Part shown: positions 33,335 through 41,596 of the stretch, one piece after another
How the letters are laid out: every line of letters starts with the position of its first letter
Numbering within the stretch: position 1 is the stretch's first letter
DNA from: Halococcus hamelinensis 100A6
GTDB lineage: Archaea > Halobacteriota > Halobacteria > Halobacteriales > Halococcaceae
Length of the DNA stretch: 53,873 nucleotides
Reading direction: 5' to 3'
Assembly (NCBI RefSeq): GCF_000336675.1
Contig: NZ_AOMB01000022.1
Span: 1-53,873 of the forward strand
Notes under the pieces: generated by a model
What the model was told of the DNA's origin: nothing
Database searches by the model: none
What the model saw: only the letters and a program-made list of their open reading frames with translations
Translations under genes and position numbers: made by a program

Positions 33335-34285
33335 ATGTCACATTCGGTCGACGACGAGTTGAGTGACGCCGACGAGAACGTCCATCACGTCTGGGACAAC
33401 TCCCTCGAACCGGCGCTCACGGTCGAACCGGGCGACGTCGTCGGGTTCGAGTGCCGGGACGCGCTCGACGGCCAAGTCATACCGGGATCGGGCGTCGAGG
33501 ACATGCGCGATGCGAGCTTCGACCCGGTCCACCCGCTGACCGGGCCGGTCTACGTCGAGGGTGCCGAACCCGGCGACGTCCTCGCGGTCGAACTCCTCGA
33601 CTTCGAACACAAGGGCTGGGGTTTCACGGGCTTCATGCCCGGCGAGATGGGGCTCGGTCTCCTTCCGGAGGACTTCCCCGACCCCGGGCTCCACATCTGG
33701 GACCTCGCCGACGGGGTGGGAGCGTTCGTGAACGGCATCGAGGTTCCGCTCGATCCCTTCCCCGGGATCATCGGGACGGCACCGGGCGACGCGGGCGAAC
33801 ACGATACCCTCCCGCCGCGCGACACCGGCGGGAACATGGACGTGAAACAGATGACCGCGGGCTCGACGGTCTATCTGCCCGTGGAGTGTCCGGGCGCGCT
33901 GTTCTCGACCGCGGACTGTCACGCCGCCCAGGGCGACGGTGAGGTATGTGTGACGGGCATAGAGGCACCGATGTTCGTCACCGCGCGCTTCGAGGTGCGA
34001 ACGGACATGGAGATCGAACAGCCGCAGGTGCGGTCCGACCACCCCTACACGCCGACCGGACGCGACGAGCCGATGCACGGCACGACCGGCATCGCGCCCG
34101 ACCTGATGGACGCGACGAAGCTCGCGGTCCGCCACATGATCGACCACCTCGAAGCCGAGCGGGGTCTCACTCGCGGCGAGGCCTACATCCTGTGTTCGGC
34201 CGCCGTCGACCTCAAGATCAGCGAGGTCGTCGACGCGCCGAACTGGACGGTGACGGCGTTCGTCGCCGACAGCCTCTTCGAGTAG
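33335..34285 (+). CDS. Acetamidase/formamidase family amidohydrolase
   Basis: The 316-residue protein fits the FmdA_AmdA family: [78 protein letters not shown] and [21 protein letters not shown]. The GNMD...G.LFS..D.HA.QGDGE block holds the metal-site histidine and acidic residues. It hydrolyses short amides to ammonia and acid. A TATA-like GAGTTATGCC about 27 bases before ATG 33335 gives it its own promoter. Confidence 0.92.
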   Translation: MSHSVDDELSDADENVHHVWDNSLEPALTVEPGDVVGFECRDALDGQVIPGSGVEDMRDASFDPVHPLTGPVYVEGAEPGDVLAVELLDFEHKGWGFTGFMPGEMGLGLLPEDFPDPGLHIWDLADGVGAFVNGIEVPLDPFPGIIGTAPGDAGEHDTLPPRDTGGNMDVKQMTAGSTVYLPVECPGALFSTADCHAAQGDGEVCVTGIEAPMFVTARFEVRTDMEIEQPQVRSDHPYTPTGRDEPMHGTTGIAPDLMDATKLAVRHMIDHLEAERGLTRGEAYILCSAAVDLKISEVVDAPNWTVTAFVADSLFE

Positions 34286-34308
34286 GGTTCCGCGGTCGAG
34301 AGCGCGTC

Positions 34309-34318
34309 GTTTATACGC
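34309..34318 (+). promoter_or_regulatory. rps17e core promoter
   Basis: CGTTTATACG lies about 25 bases before ATG 34339, as expected for a leaderless transcript. Confidence 0.55.
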
Positions 34319-34338
34319 CGCGCGAGAAAAGTCGGCCC

Positions 34339-34533
34339 ATGGCCATCAAACCCGCCTACATCAAGAAGACGGCGAACGAGCTGCTCGAACGGTACCCCGA
34401 CGCGTTCTCGACGGACTTCGAGCACAACAAGGAGAGCGTCACCGCGCTCACCAACGTCCAGTCGAAGGGCGTCCGCAACCGGATCGCGGGCTACGTCTCC
34501 CGCAAGCGCCAGTCCGAGGCCGCGGCCGCCTGA
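34339..34533 (+). CDS. rps17e: 30S ribosomal protein S17e
   Basis: The 64-residue protein [23 protein letters not shown] followed by DFEHNKESV and [15 protein letters not shown] is S17e, an archaeal/eukaryotic small-subunit protein. Its length is normal for archaea. It lies just before asd, a frequent haloarchaeal order, but the two are separated by 68 bases. The conserved basic C-terminal region ends in a short Ala tail. Confidence 0.95.
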   Translation: MAIKPAYIKKTANELLERYPDAFSTDFEHNKESVTALTNVQSKGVRNRIAGYVSRKRQSEAAAA

Positions 34534-34601
34534 GCCGGCCGTGCCCGGCGTGATTTACGCCGATCAGAACCGTTTTCCCCTGGTTTGTCCTACCACGGGG
34601 A

Positions 34602-35636
34602 ATGACAACGCGAGTCGGTATTCTCGGTGCGACCGGAGCCGTCGGCCAGCGCCTCGTCCAGCTCCTCGACCCCCACCCCGAGTTCGAGATCGCCTGCGTG
34701 ACCGCGAGCGACGACAGCGCCGGTCGACCCTACGGCGAGGCCGCGAACTGGCGGATCGACGTCCCGATGCCCGACGCGCTCGCCGACCTCGACGTGGCTC
34801 GAACGGAGCCCGACGCGATCCCCGACGACGTTCCCCTGTTGTTCTCCTCGCTCCCGTCGGCGGTCGGCGAGCGCGTCGAACCGCCGCTCTGTGAGGCGGG
34901 CTACGTGGTCTCCTCGAACTCCTCGAACGACCGGATGGCCGACGACGTCCCGCTCACTATCCCGGAGGTCAACGGCGACCACCTCGACCTGATCGAGGTC
35001 CAGCGCGACTCCCGTGACTGGGACGGCGCGCTCGTGAAGAACCCCAACTGTTCGACCATCACGGCGGTGCCGCCGCTCGCGGCGCTCGCCGAGTTCGGGC
35101 TCGAAACCGCCCACGTCGCCACGATGCAGGCGGTCTCCGGCGGGGGCTACTCCGGCGTGACCTCGATGGAGATCATCGACAACGTCCTCCCCCACATCGG
35201 CGGCGAGGAGGAGAAGGTCGAGACCGAACCCACGAAGCTCCTCGGCGAGTTCGACGGCGCGGAGGTCAAGCGCCACGAGGTCGACATCGCCGCCTCCTGC
35301 AACCGCGTCGCGACGGTCGACGGCCACCTCGAAAGCGTCTGGGCCGACACGCGGGAGGACATCACTGCCGACGACGCCGCCCGCGCGATGCGCGAGCTTC
35401 CCGCCCTCGACCTCCACAGCTCGCCCGACCAGTTCATCGAGGTCTTCGAGGACCCCGACCGCCCCCAGCCCCGGCTCGACCGGATGGTCGGCGGCGGGAT
35501 GAGCGTCGCGGCGGGCGGCCTCCGCGAGACGACCCGCGGTGTGCAGTTCAACTGCCTCGCCCACAACACCCTCCGCGGCGCGGCGGGCGCGAGCGTGCTG
35601 AACGGCGAACTCCTCGTCGAGCGCGGCTGGGTCTGA
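34602..35636 (+). CDS. asd: Aspartate-semialdehyde dehydrogenase
   Basis: The 344-residue protein makes aspartate semialdehyde for Thr, Met and Lys, and also supplies the building block for the ADH synthase route to aromatics found in this window. Visible are RVGILGATGAVGQRLVQLL (NADP Rossmann), NSSNDRMADDVPLTIPEVN, the catalytic cysteine in KNPNCSTI, and QAVSGGGYSGV. The size and NPNCST motif fit the archaeal/fungal subfamily. Confidence 0.96.
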   Translation: MTTRVGILGATGAVGQRLVQLLDPHPEFEIACVTASDDSAGRPYGEAANWRIDVPMPDALADLDVARTEPDAIPDDVPLLFSSLPSAVGERVEPPLCEAGYVVSSNSSNDRMADDVPLTIPEVNGDHLDLIEVQRDSRDWDGALVKNPNCSTITAVPPLAALAEFGLETAHVATMQAVSGGGYSGVTSMEIIDNVLPHIGGEEEKVETEPTKLLGEFDGAEVKRHEVDIAASCNRVATVDGHLESVWADTREDITADDAARAMRELPALDLHSSPDQFIEVFEDPDRPQPRLDRMVGGGMSVAAGGLRETTRGVQFNCLAHNTLRGAAGASVLNGELLVERGWV

Positions 35637-35748
35637 ACGCCCTTCCCGCCGTCGCCCCGTCGTCGTTCCCGTCGGTCCTGAACCAGCACGGACCGGTCGT
35701 TGTCGACGGATCCACGCCGTATTTGACGCCGGCCCGACCACGACCGAT

Positions 35749-35799
35749 ATGACCCCACACGCCCGCTCGAACGTTCGCGCCACCAGTGGCGCGACATGA
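35749..35799 (+). other. 16-codon upstream ORF overlapping the AEC transporter start, with a perfect hairpin
   Basis: ATG 35749 opens a 16-residue frame (MTPHARSNVRATSGAT) whose TGA overlaps the transporter ATG as ATGA. Inside it CGCGCCAC (35776-35783) and GTGGCGCG (35786-35793) form an exact 8-bp hairpin with a 2-base centre, ending 2 bases before the transporter start. This could be an operator or an RNA hairpin controlling translation by coupling. Confidence 0.5.
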
Positions 35800-36749
35800 G
35801 CGGCGTCGTCGCACCGTTCACCGACGCGATCCTGCCGATCGTCGCGATCGCCGCGGTCGGCTACCTCCTCGGTCGCCGAACCGACCTCTCGGTCGAGCCG
35901 CTCAACACGGTGGCGCTGACGTTCTTCCTCCCGGCGCTGGTCTTTCACGGGATCGCCACCACCGACCTGAGCGGCGACACGGTGGTCAAACTGGTCGGGG
36001 GCGTGCTCGCCTACGTCTTCGTCCTGATGGGGATCGCCTACGTCGGCGGGCGGGCGCTCGACGTCCCCGAGGCGCTTCTGCCGGCGATCGCCCTGTCGAG
36101 CGCGTTCCCGAACTCGGGGTTCGTCGGGATCCCGCTCACGGGTTTCGTCTTCGGCGACATCGGGCGCACCACCGCGACCCTCTTCCTCACGACCCAGAGC
36201 GTGGTGCTCTACACGCTCGGGGTCTACGTTGTCTCCTCGGAGGGCGAGAACGCCGCCATGGAGGCGGTTCGGGAGGTCTTCCGGCTCCCGCTGGTCTACG
36301 CTGTGATCGCCGCGGCGGCGTTTCGCGCGCTGGGCCTCGTCCCGCCCGTCGACGGGACGTTCATGACCACCGTCGATTCGGTGGGGTCGGCATCGATCCC
36401 GCTGATGCTCACCGTCGTGGGGATCCAGCTCTCGGAGGTCGAACTCGGGGCGCTCCGGCACACCCTCTTCCCGGCGGGGCTCAAACTCGCGGTCGCGCCC
36501 GTCGTCGGCGCGGCGCTCGCGCTCGCAGTCGGCTTCTCGGACCCGCGGGTGAGCAACGTCTTCGTCATCGAGTGTGCGACCCCCGCGGCGGTCACGCCGC
36601 TCGCGCTCATCATCGCCTACGGCGAGACCCCCGAGGAGGGGATTTCGGCCGCCGAGTTCACGAGTACGGTGATATTCGTGACCACCGTCCTGAGCGTCGT
36701 CGTCCTCACCGGGCTCGTCGTCGGGGTCCGGAACGGCTGGCTGTTCTGA
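35796..36749 (+). CDS. AEC (auxin efflux carrier) family transporter
   Basis: The 317-residue protein has about ten hydrophobic segments, including NTVALTFFLPALVFHGI, ALSSAFPNSGFVGIPL (the conserved N-x-G-F-x-G-x-P block), SIPLMLTVVGIQLS and ECATPAAVTPLALIIAYG near the end. AEC carriers move organic acids such as malate or malonate or amino acid derivatives. The substrate is unknown. The start is marked by the hairpin and uORF just upstream. Confidence 0.88.
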   Translation: MSGVVAPFTDAILPIVAIAAVGYLLGRRTDLSVEPLNTVALTFFLPALVFHGIATTDLSGDTVVKLVGGVLAYVFVLMGIAYVGGRALDVPEALLPAIALSSAFPNSGFVGIPLTGFVFGDIGRTTATLFLTTQSVVLYTLGVYVVSSEGENAAMEAVREVFRLPLVYAVIAAAAFRALGLVPPVDGTFMTTVDSVGSASIPLMLTVVGIQLSEVELGALRHTLFPAGLKLAVAPVVGAALALAVGFSDPRVSNVFVIECATPAAVTPLALIIAYGETPEEGISAAEFTSTVIFVTTVLSVVVLTGLVVGVRNGWLF

Positions 36750-36776
36750 GCCCCGACGGGTCCGCGGCGCTCCCGT

Positions 36777-37733
36777 TCAGAGCACTTGGTTCTTCAGGTC
36801 CTCGTACTCGCCGGTTTCGTCGACCCGCTCGACGTTCTCCGCCACGATGTCGGCGAGGCGTTCGTAGTACATCGGGGTGTTGCCGGTGTTGTGCGGCGTG
36901 ATGAGGACGTTCTCGAACTTCCAGAGCTGGTGGTCGGCGGGCAGCGGTTCGGGGTCGGTGACGTCGAGCGCCGCGCCGCCGATGGCGTTGTCGTGGAGCG
37001 CCGCCACCAGCGCGTCGGTGTCGACCACCGGCCCGCGCGCGACGTTCACGAGGAACGCCTCGGGCGAGAGCGTGGCGAACTCCTCCTCGCCGATCAGGCC
37101 TTCGGTCCCCTCGTTCAGCGGCACGGCGAGCACGACGCTGTCGGTCCGCGCGAGCGCGTCGTGCAGTTCGTCGGTGCCGAGGACCTCGTCCGTCGGCCCG
37201 CCCTTCTCGGGCGAGTGACGCACGCCGATGGTGTGGACGTCGAATCCCGAGAGCCGTTCGACGATCGCGTTTCCGATCGCGCCGAGACCGACGACCGTGA
37301 CCGTCGATCCGGCGAACTCCCGTGTGGGATAGGCACGCCACTCGTGCTGTTGCTGTCGTCGCCAGCCCTCGTAGTGGCGACGGGTGAGCGAGAGGAGGAA
37401 GCCGAGGACGTCCTCCGCGATGTTCGGGCCGTGGACGCCCGAAGCGCTCGTCACAGCGACGTCGTGCTCGTCGAGCGCGTCCATCGGGAGGTGGCCGTAG
37501 CCCGCCGAGAAACCCGCGAACAGCCGAAGGTTCCCGGCGTGGTCGAGCAGCTCCTCGTCGATGACCTGGCCGACCACGATGGGGGCGTCCTCGATGAGGT
37601 CGCGCTCCTCGGCCGGCGTCGCCGCACACTCGATCCCGTGGTCGGGCAGGCGCTCGCGGAGCGCCATCGCCAACTCGCTGCTCGACAGCCCGTGGATCCC
37701 CTTTCGAAGCACGATGATGTCCGGATCCGTCAT
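36777..37733 (-). CDS. D-2-hydroxyacid dehydrogenase
   Basis: The 318-residue protein has the NAD-binding GLGAIGNAIVERL near 155-170, then NVARGPVVDTDALVAAL (catalytic Arg), DVTDPEPLPADHQLW (catalytic Glu region) and ITPHNTGNTP with the catalytic His. It oxidises or reduces D-2-hydroxyacids such as glycerate, lactate or glyoxylate. ATG 37733 (MTDPDIIV) is preferred over ATG 37760. It is convergent with the AEC gene, with 27 bases between. Confidence 0.92.
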   Translation of the reverse strand: MTDPDIIVLRKGIHGLSSSELAMALRERLPDHGIECAATPAEERDLIEDAPIVVGQVIDEELLDHAGNLRLFAGFSAGYGHLPMDALDEHDVAVTSASGVHGPNIAEDVLGFLLSLTRRHYEGWRRQQQHEWRAYPTREFAGSTVTVVGLGAIGNAIVERLSGFDVHTIGVRHSPEKGGPTDEVLGTDELHDALARTDSVVLAVPLNEGTEGLIGEEEFATLSPEAFLVNVARGPVVDTDALVAALHDNAIGGAALDVTDPEPLPADHQLWKFENVLITPHNTGNTPMYYERLADIVAENVERVDETGEYEDLKNQVL

Positions 37734-37821
37734 TCGCTGGCCGCTCCTGTTTCCATGCACGCGCTTCGACGGCTACGGATGTTATACCTCCCGGAAGTCA
37801 GGCGGGCCGTCGCCAACGGGT

Positions 37822-37832
37822 AGACATTTATC
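37822..37832 (+). promoter_or_regulatory. Core promoter of the geranylgeranyl-reductase-like gene
   Basis: AGACATTTATC lies about 22-32 bases before ATG 37854, suggesting a leaderless transcript. Confidence 0.5.
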
Positions 37833-37853
37833 CACGGCGGCGGGCGAGACGGT

Positions 37854-39200
37854 ATGGAGCGGATCGATGTTGCGGTCGTCGGTGGTGGACCCGCCGGAAG
37901 CTCGGCGGGGCGAGCCGCGGCCAGGCAGGGAGCCGAGACGGTGGTGCTCGAAAAGGGGGTCCCGCGCGAGGACCGCGACCGCCCGGGGCCGGACTCGACC
38001 GACGCCGCCGGGATGCTCGACTACTGGGTCGACCTGATGGACCTCCCCGAACCGGTCCCCGACGACGTGATCCTCCGGGAGCTCGACGGCGCGACCTTCG
38101 CGGGGCCCACAGAACGGATCACCATCCGGGAGACGGGCATGAAGAGTTCGTACCCGAACTTCGGGTTCACCTTCCACCGCGCGCGCTTCGACGACTGGCT
38201 CCGCGAGCGCTGTGAGGCCGCGGGCGCGGAGTATCGCGTCGGCAAGAGCGTCCGAAACGTCGACGTCGACCCCCGGGGTGGACACGTCCTCACGCTCGCG
38301 AACGGTCACGAGATCGAGGCCGAATACCTGATCCTCGCCGACGGGCCACAGCGTACCGTCACGAGAGGCGTGCTCTCGGAGTTCGTCGGCGAGAGTCGAT
38401 TGGAGGGGCTCTCCTCGCGCCGGGCGAACCACATCGCCTATCAGGAATATCGGGAGTTTCCGCCCGAACTCTTCCCCGAGGACCGGATCGTCTTCTGGTG
38501 GGGAGCGATGCCCGGCCACACCGCCTACCCGTGGGTGTTCCCGAACGACGGCAACGTCGCGCGCGTGGGGCTGACGATGCCGATCGGGCTCGACATCGAC
38601 GCGGTCGAGAACCGGGAGGACTATCGACTCCTCGAACCCGACGACGACTCGATCCCCTCGGGTTCGGAGTACATCCGCCGACTTCTCGAGAGCGAGTACC
38701 CCGACTACGACCTCGAGGACTTCCCGATCGTCGAGGACCGTGGGAAGCGAAAGGGCGTCGAGTCCTACCCGATCTCCTCGACGAAGCCGATCGACTCCCC
38801 CGTCGGCGCGAAGGTCGCCGTCGCGGGCGGTGCGATGGGCACCACCTCCGCGTTCCACGAGGGTGGCGACCACGTCGCGGTGCGGACGGGGAAGATCGCG
38901 GGTTCGCTCGCCGGCGCGGGCGCGCTCTCGGCCTACAACCGCGAGTGGAAGCGCGCGGTCGGCGACGAACTCGGGCGGAACGTCGCGATGGCCGACGTGG
39001 TCGGCGGGTTCGGGCCCGACGACTGGGACCGGACCTTCGGGGCGGTCGGTCGGATGATGAAGGACGGGCGGTACAGCCCGCTGCGCGTGCCGCGGGCGGG
39101 GCGTGCGGGGCTGTCGGTGTTCGCGAAGTACGAACGCGCCCGGCTCGGCTACCGCAACGGCGGTTACGTCCAGATCGAGGAGTCGGAGTACGCGATATGA
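37854..39200 (+). CDS. FAD-dependent oxidoreductase of the geranylgeranyl reductase family
   Basis: The 448-residue protein opens with IDVAVVGGGPAGSSAGRAAARQGAETVVLEKG, the dinucleotide fold of the GGR family. HRARFDDWLRERCEAAGAEYRVG and LILADGPQRTVTRG follow, then VAVAGGAMGTTSAFHEGGDHVAVRTGKIAGSLA as the second FAD-binding block. Family members saturate isoprenoid chains of archaeal lipids or quinones. It differs from the canonical archaeal lipid reductase by its YW-rich middle, so the substrate is open. Its TGA (39198-39200) runs straight into an IS200/IS605-like end, and the end of the protein could have been set by that insertion. Confidence 0.82.
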   Translation: MERIDVAVVGGGPAGSSAGRAAARQGAETVVLEKGVPREDRDRPGPDSTDAAGMLDYWVDLMDLPEPVPDDVILRELDGATFAGPTERITIRETGMKSSYPNFGFTFHRARFDDWLRERCEAAGAEYRVGKSVRNVDVDPRGGHVLTLANGHEIEAEYLILADGPQRTVTRGVLSEFVGESRLEGLSSRRANHIAYQEYREFPPELFPEDRIVFWWGAMPGHTAYPWVFPNDGNVARVGLTMPIGLDIDAVENREDYRLLEPDDDSIPSGSEYIRRLLESEYPDYDLEDFPIVEDRGKRKGVESYPISSTKPIDSPVGAKVAVAGGAMGTTSAFHEGGDHVAVRTGKIAGSLAGAGALSAYNREWKRAVGDELGRNVAMADVVGGFGPDDWDRTFGAVGRMMKDGRYSPLRVPRAGRAGLSVFAKYERARLGYRNGGYVQIEESEYAI

Positions 39201-39236
39201 CATCCTCCCCGCCGTGAAACGGCAGGGTTTCCCTTC
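39198..39236 (-). mobile_element. Degenerate solo end of an IS200/IS605 (IS1341-type tnpB) element
   Basis: TGACATCCTCCCC followed by a GCCGT-GAA-ACGGC hairpin and AGGGTTTCCC reads, on the minus strand, as the GGGAAACCC ... GGGGAGGATGTCA right end I associate with haloarchaeal tnpB elements. The stem CCCCGCCGT/ACGGCAGGG carries one mismatch, a sign of decay. No tnpA or tnpB frame is found to its right, so this is a remnant. The call is from memory of such ends, not a search. Confidence 0.5.
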
Positions 39237-39461
39237 CGAGGTGGGATATTATAGTTCGCAGTCCATCTGTTCACGCGGGAGAAAATCTCCTCGCGCTTTG
39301 TCGGCCTACCGCCTCGGCACGGGATTCTCTCGCTGAATTAAGATAGCAAAGGGATTTGAGGTGGCGGCGGCAAGGACCCCTGCACGCCGTTGTCCCCGCC
39401 CGAGCACGTCCACACGGGCGCGATGACGCGCGGCGAACCCCGGCGTGCGATAGTCGGTACT

Positions 39462-39611
39462 GGTTGCGCGTCGCGCAACCGAACCTGGAACCGGCGGAAG
39501 CCGGTGACACGGGGTGCGCATAGCGCACCCGAACGTGGAGTCGGCGGAAGCCGACGACACAGGTCGTGCATCGCACGACCGAACGCGAGGCCGGCACGCG
39601 CCGGCCGAGGA
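39462..39611. repeat. Three tandem 50-bp units, each with two co-varying hairpins
   Basis: Units begin at 39462, 39512 and 39562. In each, stem 1 is 8 bp with a 3-base loop: GGTTGCGC/GCGCAACC, GGGTGCGC/GCGCACCC, GGTCGTGC/GCACGACC. After GAAC plus five bases, stem 2 is 6 bp with a 4-base loop: ACCGGC/GCCGGT, GTCGGC/GCCGAC, GCCGGC/GCCGGC. All positions align exactly at 50-base spacing. Paired bases change together between units, so pairing is being kept while sequence drifts. This resembles REP/BIME-type elements or a structured RNA. Confidence 0.85.
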
Positions 39612-39682
39612 TGGTCGCCGACGACCCGCCCGGCATAGGGTTTTCCGGCCGAGACGGCACACCGCCCGCGATGAGGCCGGTG

Positions 39683-39721
39683 GTTAGTGTTCCGGGCGAC
39701 ACTCCACTAACAGTAGCGAAC
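39683..39721. repeat. Inverted repeat GTTAGTG...CACTAAC
   Basis: Exact 7-bp arms at 39683-39689 and 39715-39721 enclose 25 bases that also contain AGTGT/ACACT. It could be the far boundary of the mosaic or an operator for the downstream nuclease gene. Confidence 0.4.
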
Positions 39722-39881
39722 GGCTCGTCACTTCTCGAAAGGGCGGCCCACGACGTGTTTTCCGCCGACCACCCGTCCGTTGGCGTGTGCGTTACTCCCA
39801 GCAGCGGGCAGGGCGGACGTCCACGTGGAGCCACGCTCAAGTCGTTCCCGCCCGAAGACGGAACGAGTTCACCTCCCCGCC

Positions 39882-41342
39882 ATGCCCCACGCTCACTCGA
39901 CGGCGAAACTGCTCGTCATCCCCTCCGTGGTCGCGCTCCAGTTCTCACCACCGGAGTTCGAGGACGCGCTCTCGTACTTCGAACCGGACGCCCTCCTCGT
40001 CCTCGGTCCCCGGGAACACGCCTACACGACGGTTGCCTTCGACCACCTCACCGACGACTCCGTCCCCGTCGTGTTCGACCCGCTCGACGCCTCCCTCCCC
40101 GACGACTACCGAGCGTTCACGTCGAACGGCGTCGACGTGGTCTTCGCGAACACCACCGCCGATATCGAATCCCTCCACGAGGGTGAGACGGATGGTTCGC
40201 TCGATTCCGACACGGAGACCTACGTCGTGAGCGGACTCCTCGATATCGATATCGATACCGACGCGCTTTCGACCACCCTCACCGGTCGATCCGAATACCG
40301 GAGAGCACTCTCACCGAGCGAGCGTGACGGGTCGTACACGCATCTGGTCACGAGGATCGAGGCCGGCTACGCCTACACCTGGGACGACCTCCGGGTCCGC
40401 GGCATCGGCCTCCAGGACGGGGCTGGATTGCCGCCGCTGACCTGCTTCACACTCGATACAGCGGGGCACACGACGGCCGAGTCACTCGATCCCGGCAAAC
40501 TGGGGCTTCGCGCCATCCACGGCGTCGGGCCGACGACCGAGGACCGACTCCGAACGGCGGGGCTCTCCACCACCGACGACATCGCCACCACGCCCGTCGA
40601 GGAGTTGGCCGAGATCAGGGGTATCGGCCCGAGGACGGGCGAGACGATCCGCTCGAACGCGCGGGCGTTCTCGGAGGGGCGGGTCATCCGAACCAGCGAG
40701 ACGCCGCTTCCGGGTCGGGACCCCGTCTTCATCGATATCGAGACGGACGGGCTCAACCCGACGATCGCGTGGCTGATCGGCGTGCAGGACGGCATCGACG
40801 GCGACTACGTCTCGTTCGTCCAGCCCGACCCGGACGACCCGGGGAAAGCGGTTCGTGCGTTCGTGCGCTGGTACACGGCGAACGCTTCCGATCGGACGCT
40901 CATCGCGTGGAACGGCTGGAACTTCGACTTTCCCGTCCTCCGGGAGCAGATCACCGCCCACTGTCCACAGCATCTCGACGCCTGGAAACGCGCCTCGAAA
41001 CGCGACCCGCTTCGATGGGCCCGCGACCACGACAACGCCGTCCTCCCCGGTCGAACGAACAAACTCGAACACGTCGCCGGCGCGCTCGGCTGGGAGCACG
41101 ACGACACGGGCCTCTCGGGGGCCGCCGTCGGGCGCGCCTACCGCCGCTGGATGGAGACCAGGCGTCCGGACGACGAACTCGACTGGGAGCGCCACGAGCG
41201 CTACTGCGAGGACGACGTCCGCTCGCTCGCGTTCATCTACGAGGCGATGCGTGAGGCGAACCGGCTCGCGGCGACGAACGACGATCGGTCCCAGCCAGTC
41301 GGTGAAACCACTGAACAGGGTACCCTCGGGGACATCTACTGA
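39882..41342 (+). CDS. DEDDy exonuclease with helix-hairpin-helix motifs (YprB/MrfB-like)
   Basis: The 486-residue protein has three parts. Residues 1-200 are an uncharacterised alpha/beta region. About 205-265 are two helix-hairpin-helix motifs (LRAIHGVGPTTEDRLRTAG and LAEIRGIGPRTGETIRS) that bind DNA backbone. About 280-460 form an RNase-H-like 3'-5' exonuclease with FIDIETD (D285, E287), NFDFP (D349) and YCEDD (Y441, D445), making the DEDDy metal site. B. subtilis YprB/MrfB is the closest described relative by domain. It is paired with a YprA/MrfA-like helicase 570 bases downstream, which supports a repair role. Confidence 0.85.
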   Translation: MPHAHSTAKLLVIPSVVALQFSPPEFEDALSYFEPDALLVLGPREHAYTTVAFDHLTDDSVPVVFDPLDASLPDDYRAFTSNGVDVVFANTTADIESLHEGETDGSLDSDTETYVVSGLLDIDIDTDALSTTLTGRSEYRRALSPSERDGSYTHLVTRIEAGYAYTWDDLRVRGIGLQDGAGLPPLTCFTLDTAGHTTAESLDPGKLGLRAIHGVGPTTEDRLRTAGLSTTDDIATTPVEELAEIRGIGPRTGETIRSNARAFSEGRVIRTSETPLPGRDPVFIDIETDGLNPTIAWLIGVQDGIDGDYVSFVQPDPDDPGKAVRAFVRWYTANASDRTLIAWNGWNFDFPVLREQITAHCPQHLDAWKRASKRDPLRWARDHDNAVLPGRTNKLEHVAGALGWEHDDTGLSGAAVGRAYRRWMETRRPDDELDWERHERYCEDDVRSLAFIYEAMREANRLAATNDDRSQPVGETTEQGTLGDIY

Positions 41343-41386
41343 AGGCTCGAGGATGACTTTCACCGGACCAGTCGGCGTCCCGTCCG

Positions 41387-41596
41387 CTACCTGAACTCGC
41401 GGGAGTACAACCGGGCGAGCGTGAGCAGCGCGACCCCGAGACAGACGAGCCCGGCGAGCAACCCGATCGGCGGACCGAGGGTGAGCCCCGCACCGACGAG
41501 CGCGATCAGGAATATCAGGAGGTCCAGCTGTGTCCGCGTTTCGAACTCGAACCCCGAACGGTGTCGGTCCGCACCGATCGTCGTACGCTGAGCCAT
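41387..41596 (-). CDS. Small two-helix membrane protein (69 aa)
   Basis: The 69-residue protein has a polar N-terminus (MAQRTTIGADRHRSGFEFETRTQ) and two helices, LDLLIFLIALVGAGLTLG and IGLLAGLVCLGVALLTLARLY. It lies on the opposite strand between the nuclease and helicase genes. No family is recognised. The composition is typical of small haloarchaeal membrane proteins, so it is likely real. Confidence 0.68.
   Translation of the reverse strand: MAQRTTIGADRHRSGFEFETRTQLDLLIFLIALVGAGLTLGPPIGLLAGLVCLGVALLTLARLYSREFR

Larger units (their letters stand above)
39201..39881. other. 681-base gap: IS-end remnant, structured repeats, no gene
   Basis: This is the longest stretch without a credible gene. 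From the left: the IS-like end; an imperfect hairpin CGCGGGAG...CTCCTCGCG near 39275-39296; nondescript sequence including AATTAAGATAG (39336-39346); a loose hairpin GCGCG-ATGA-CGCGC near 39417-39430; three 50-bp repeat units (39462-39611); and an inverted repeat GTTAGTG (39683-39689)/CACTAAC (39715-39721). The final 150 bases are the upstream region of the exonuclease gene. ORFs here are Arg/Ser/Cys-rich and unlike haloarchaeal proteins. Confidence 0.65.

Noticed and set aside
39338-39571. Minus-strand ORFs across the 50-bp repeats
   Set aside because: Between units, substitutions preserve base pairing rather than amino acids, and the peptides are Arg/Cys/Pro-rich, unlike local proteins.
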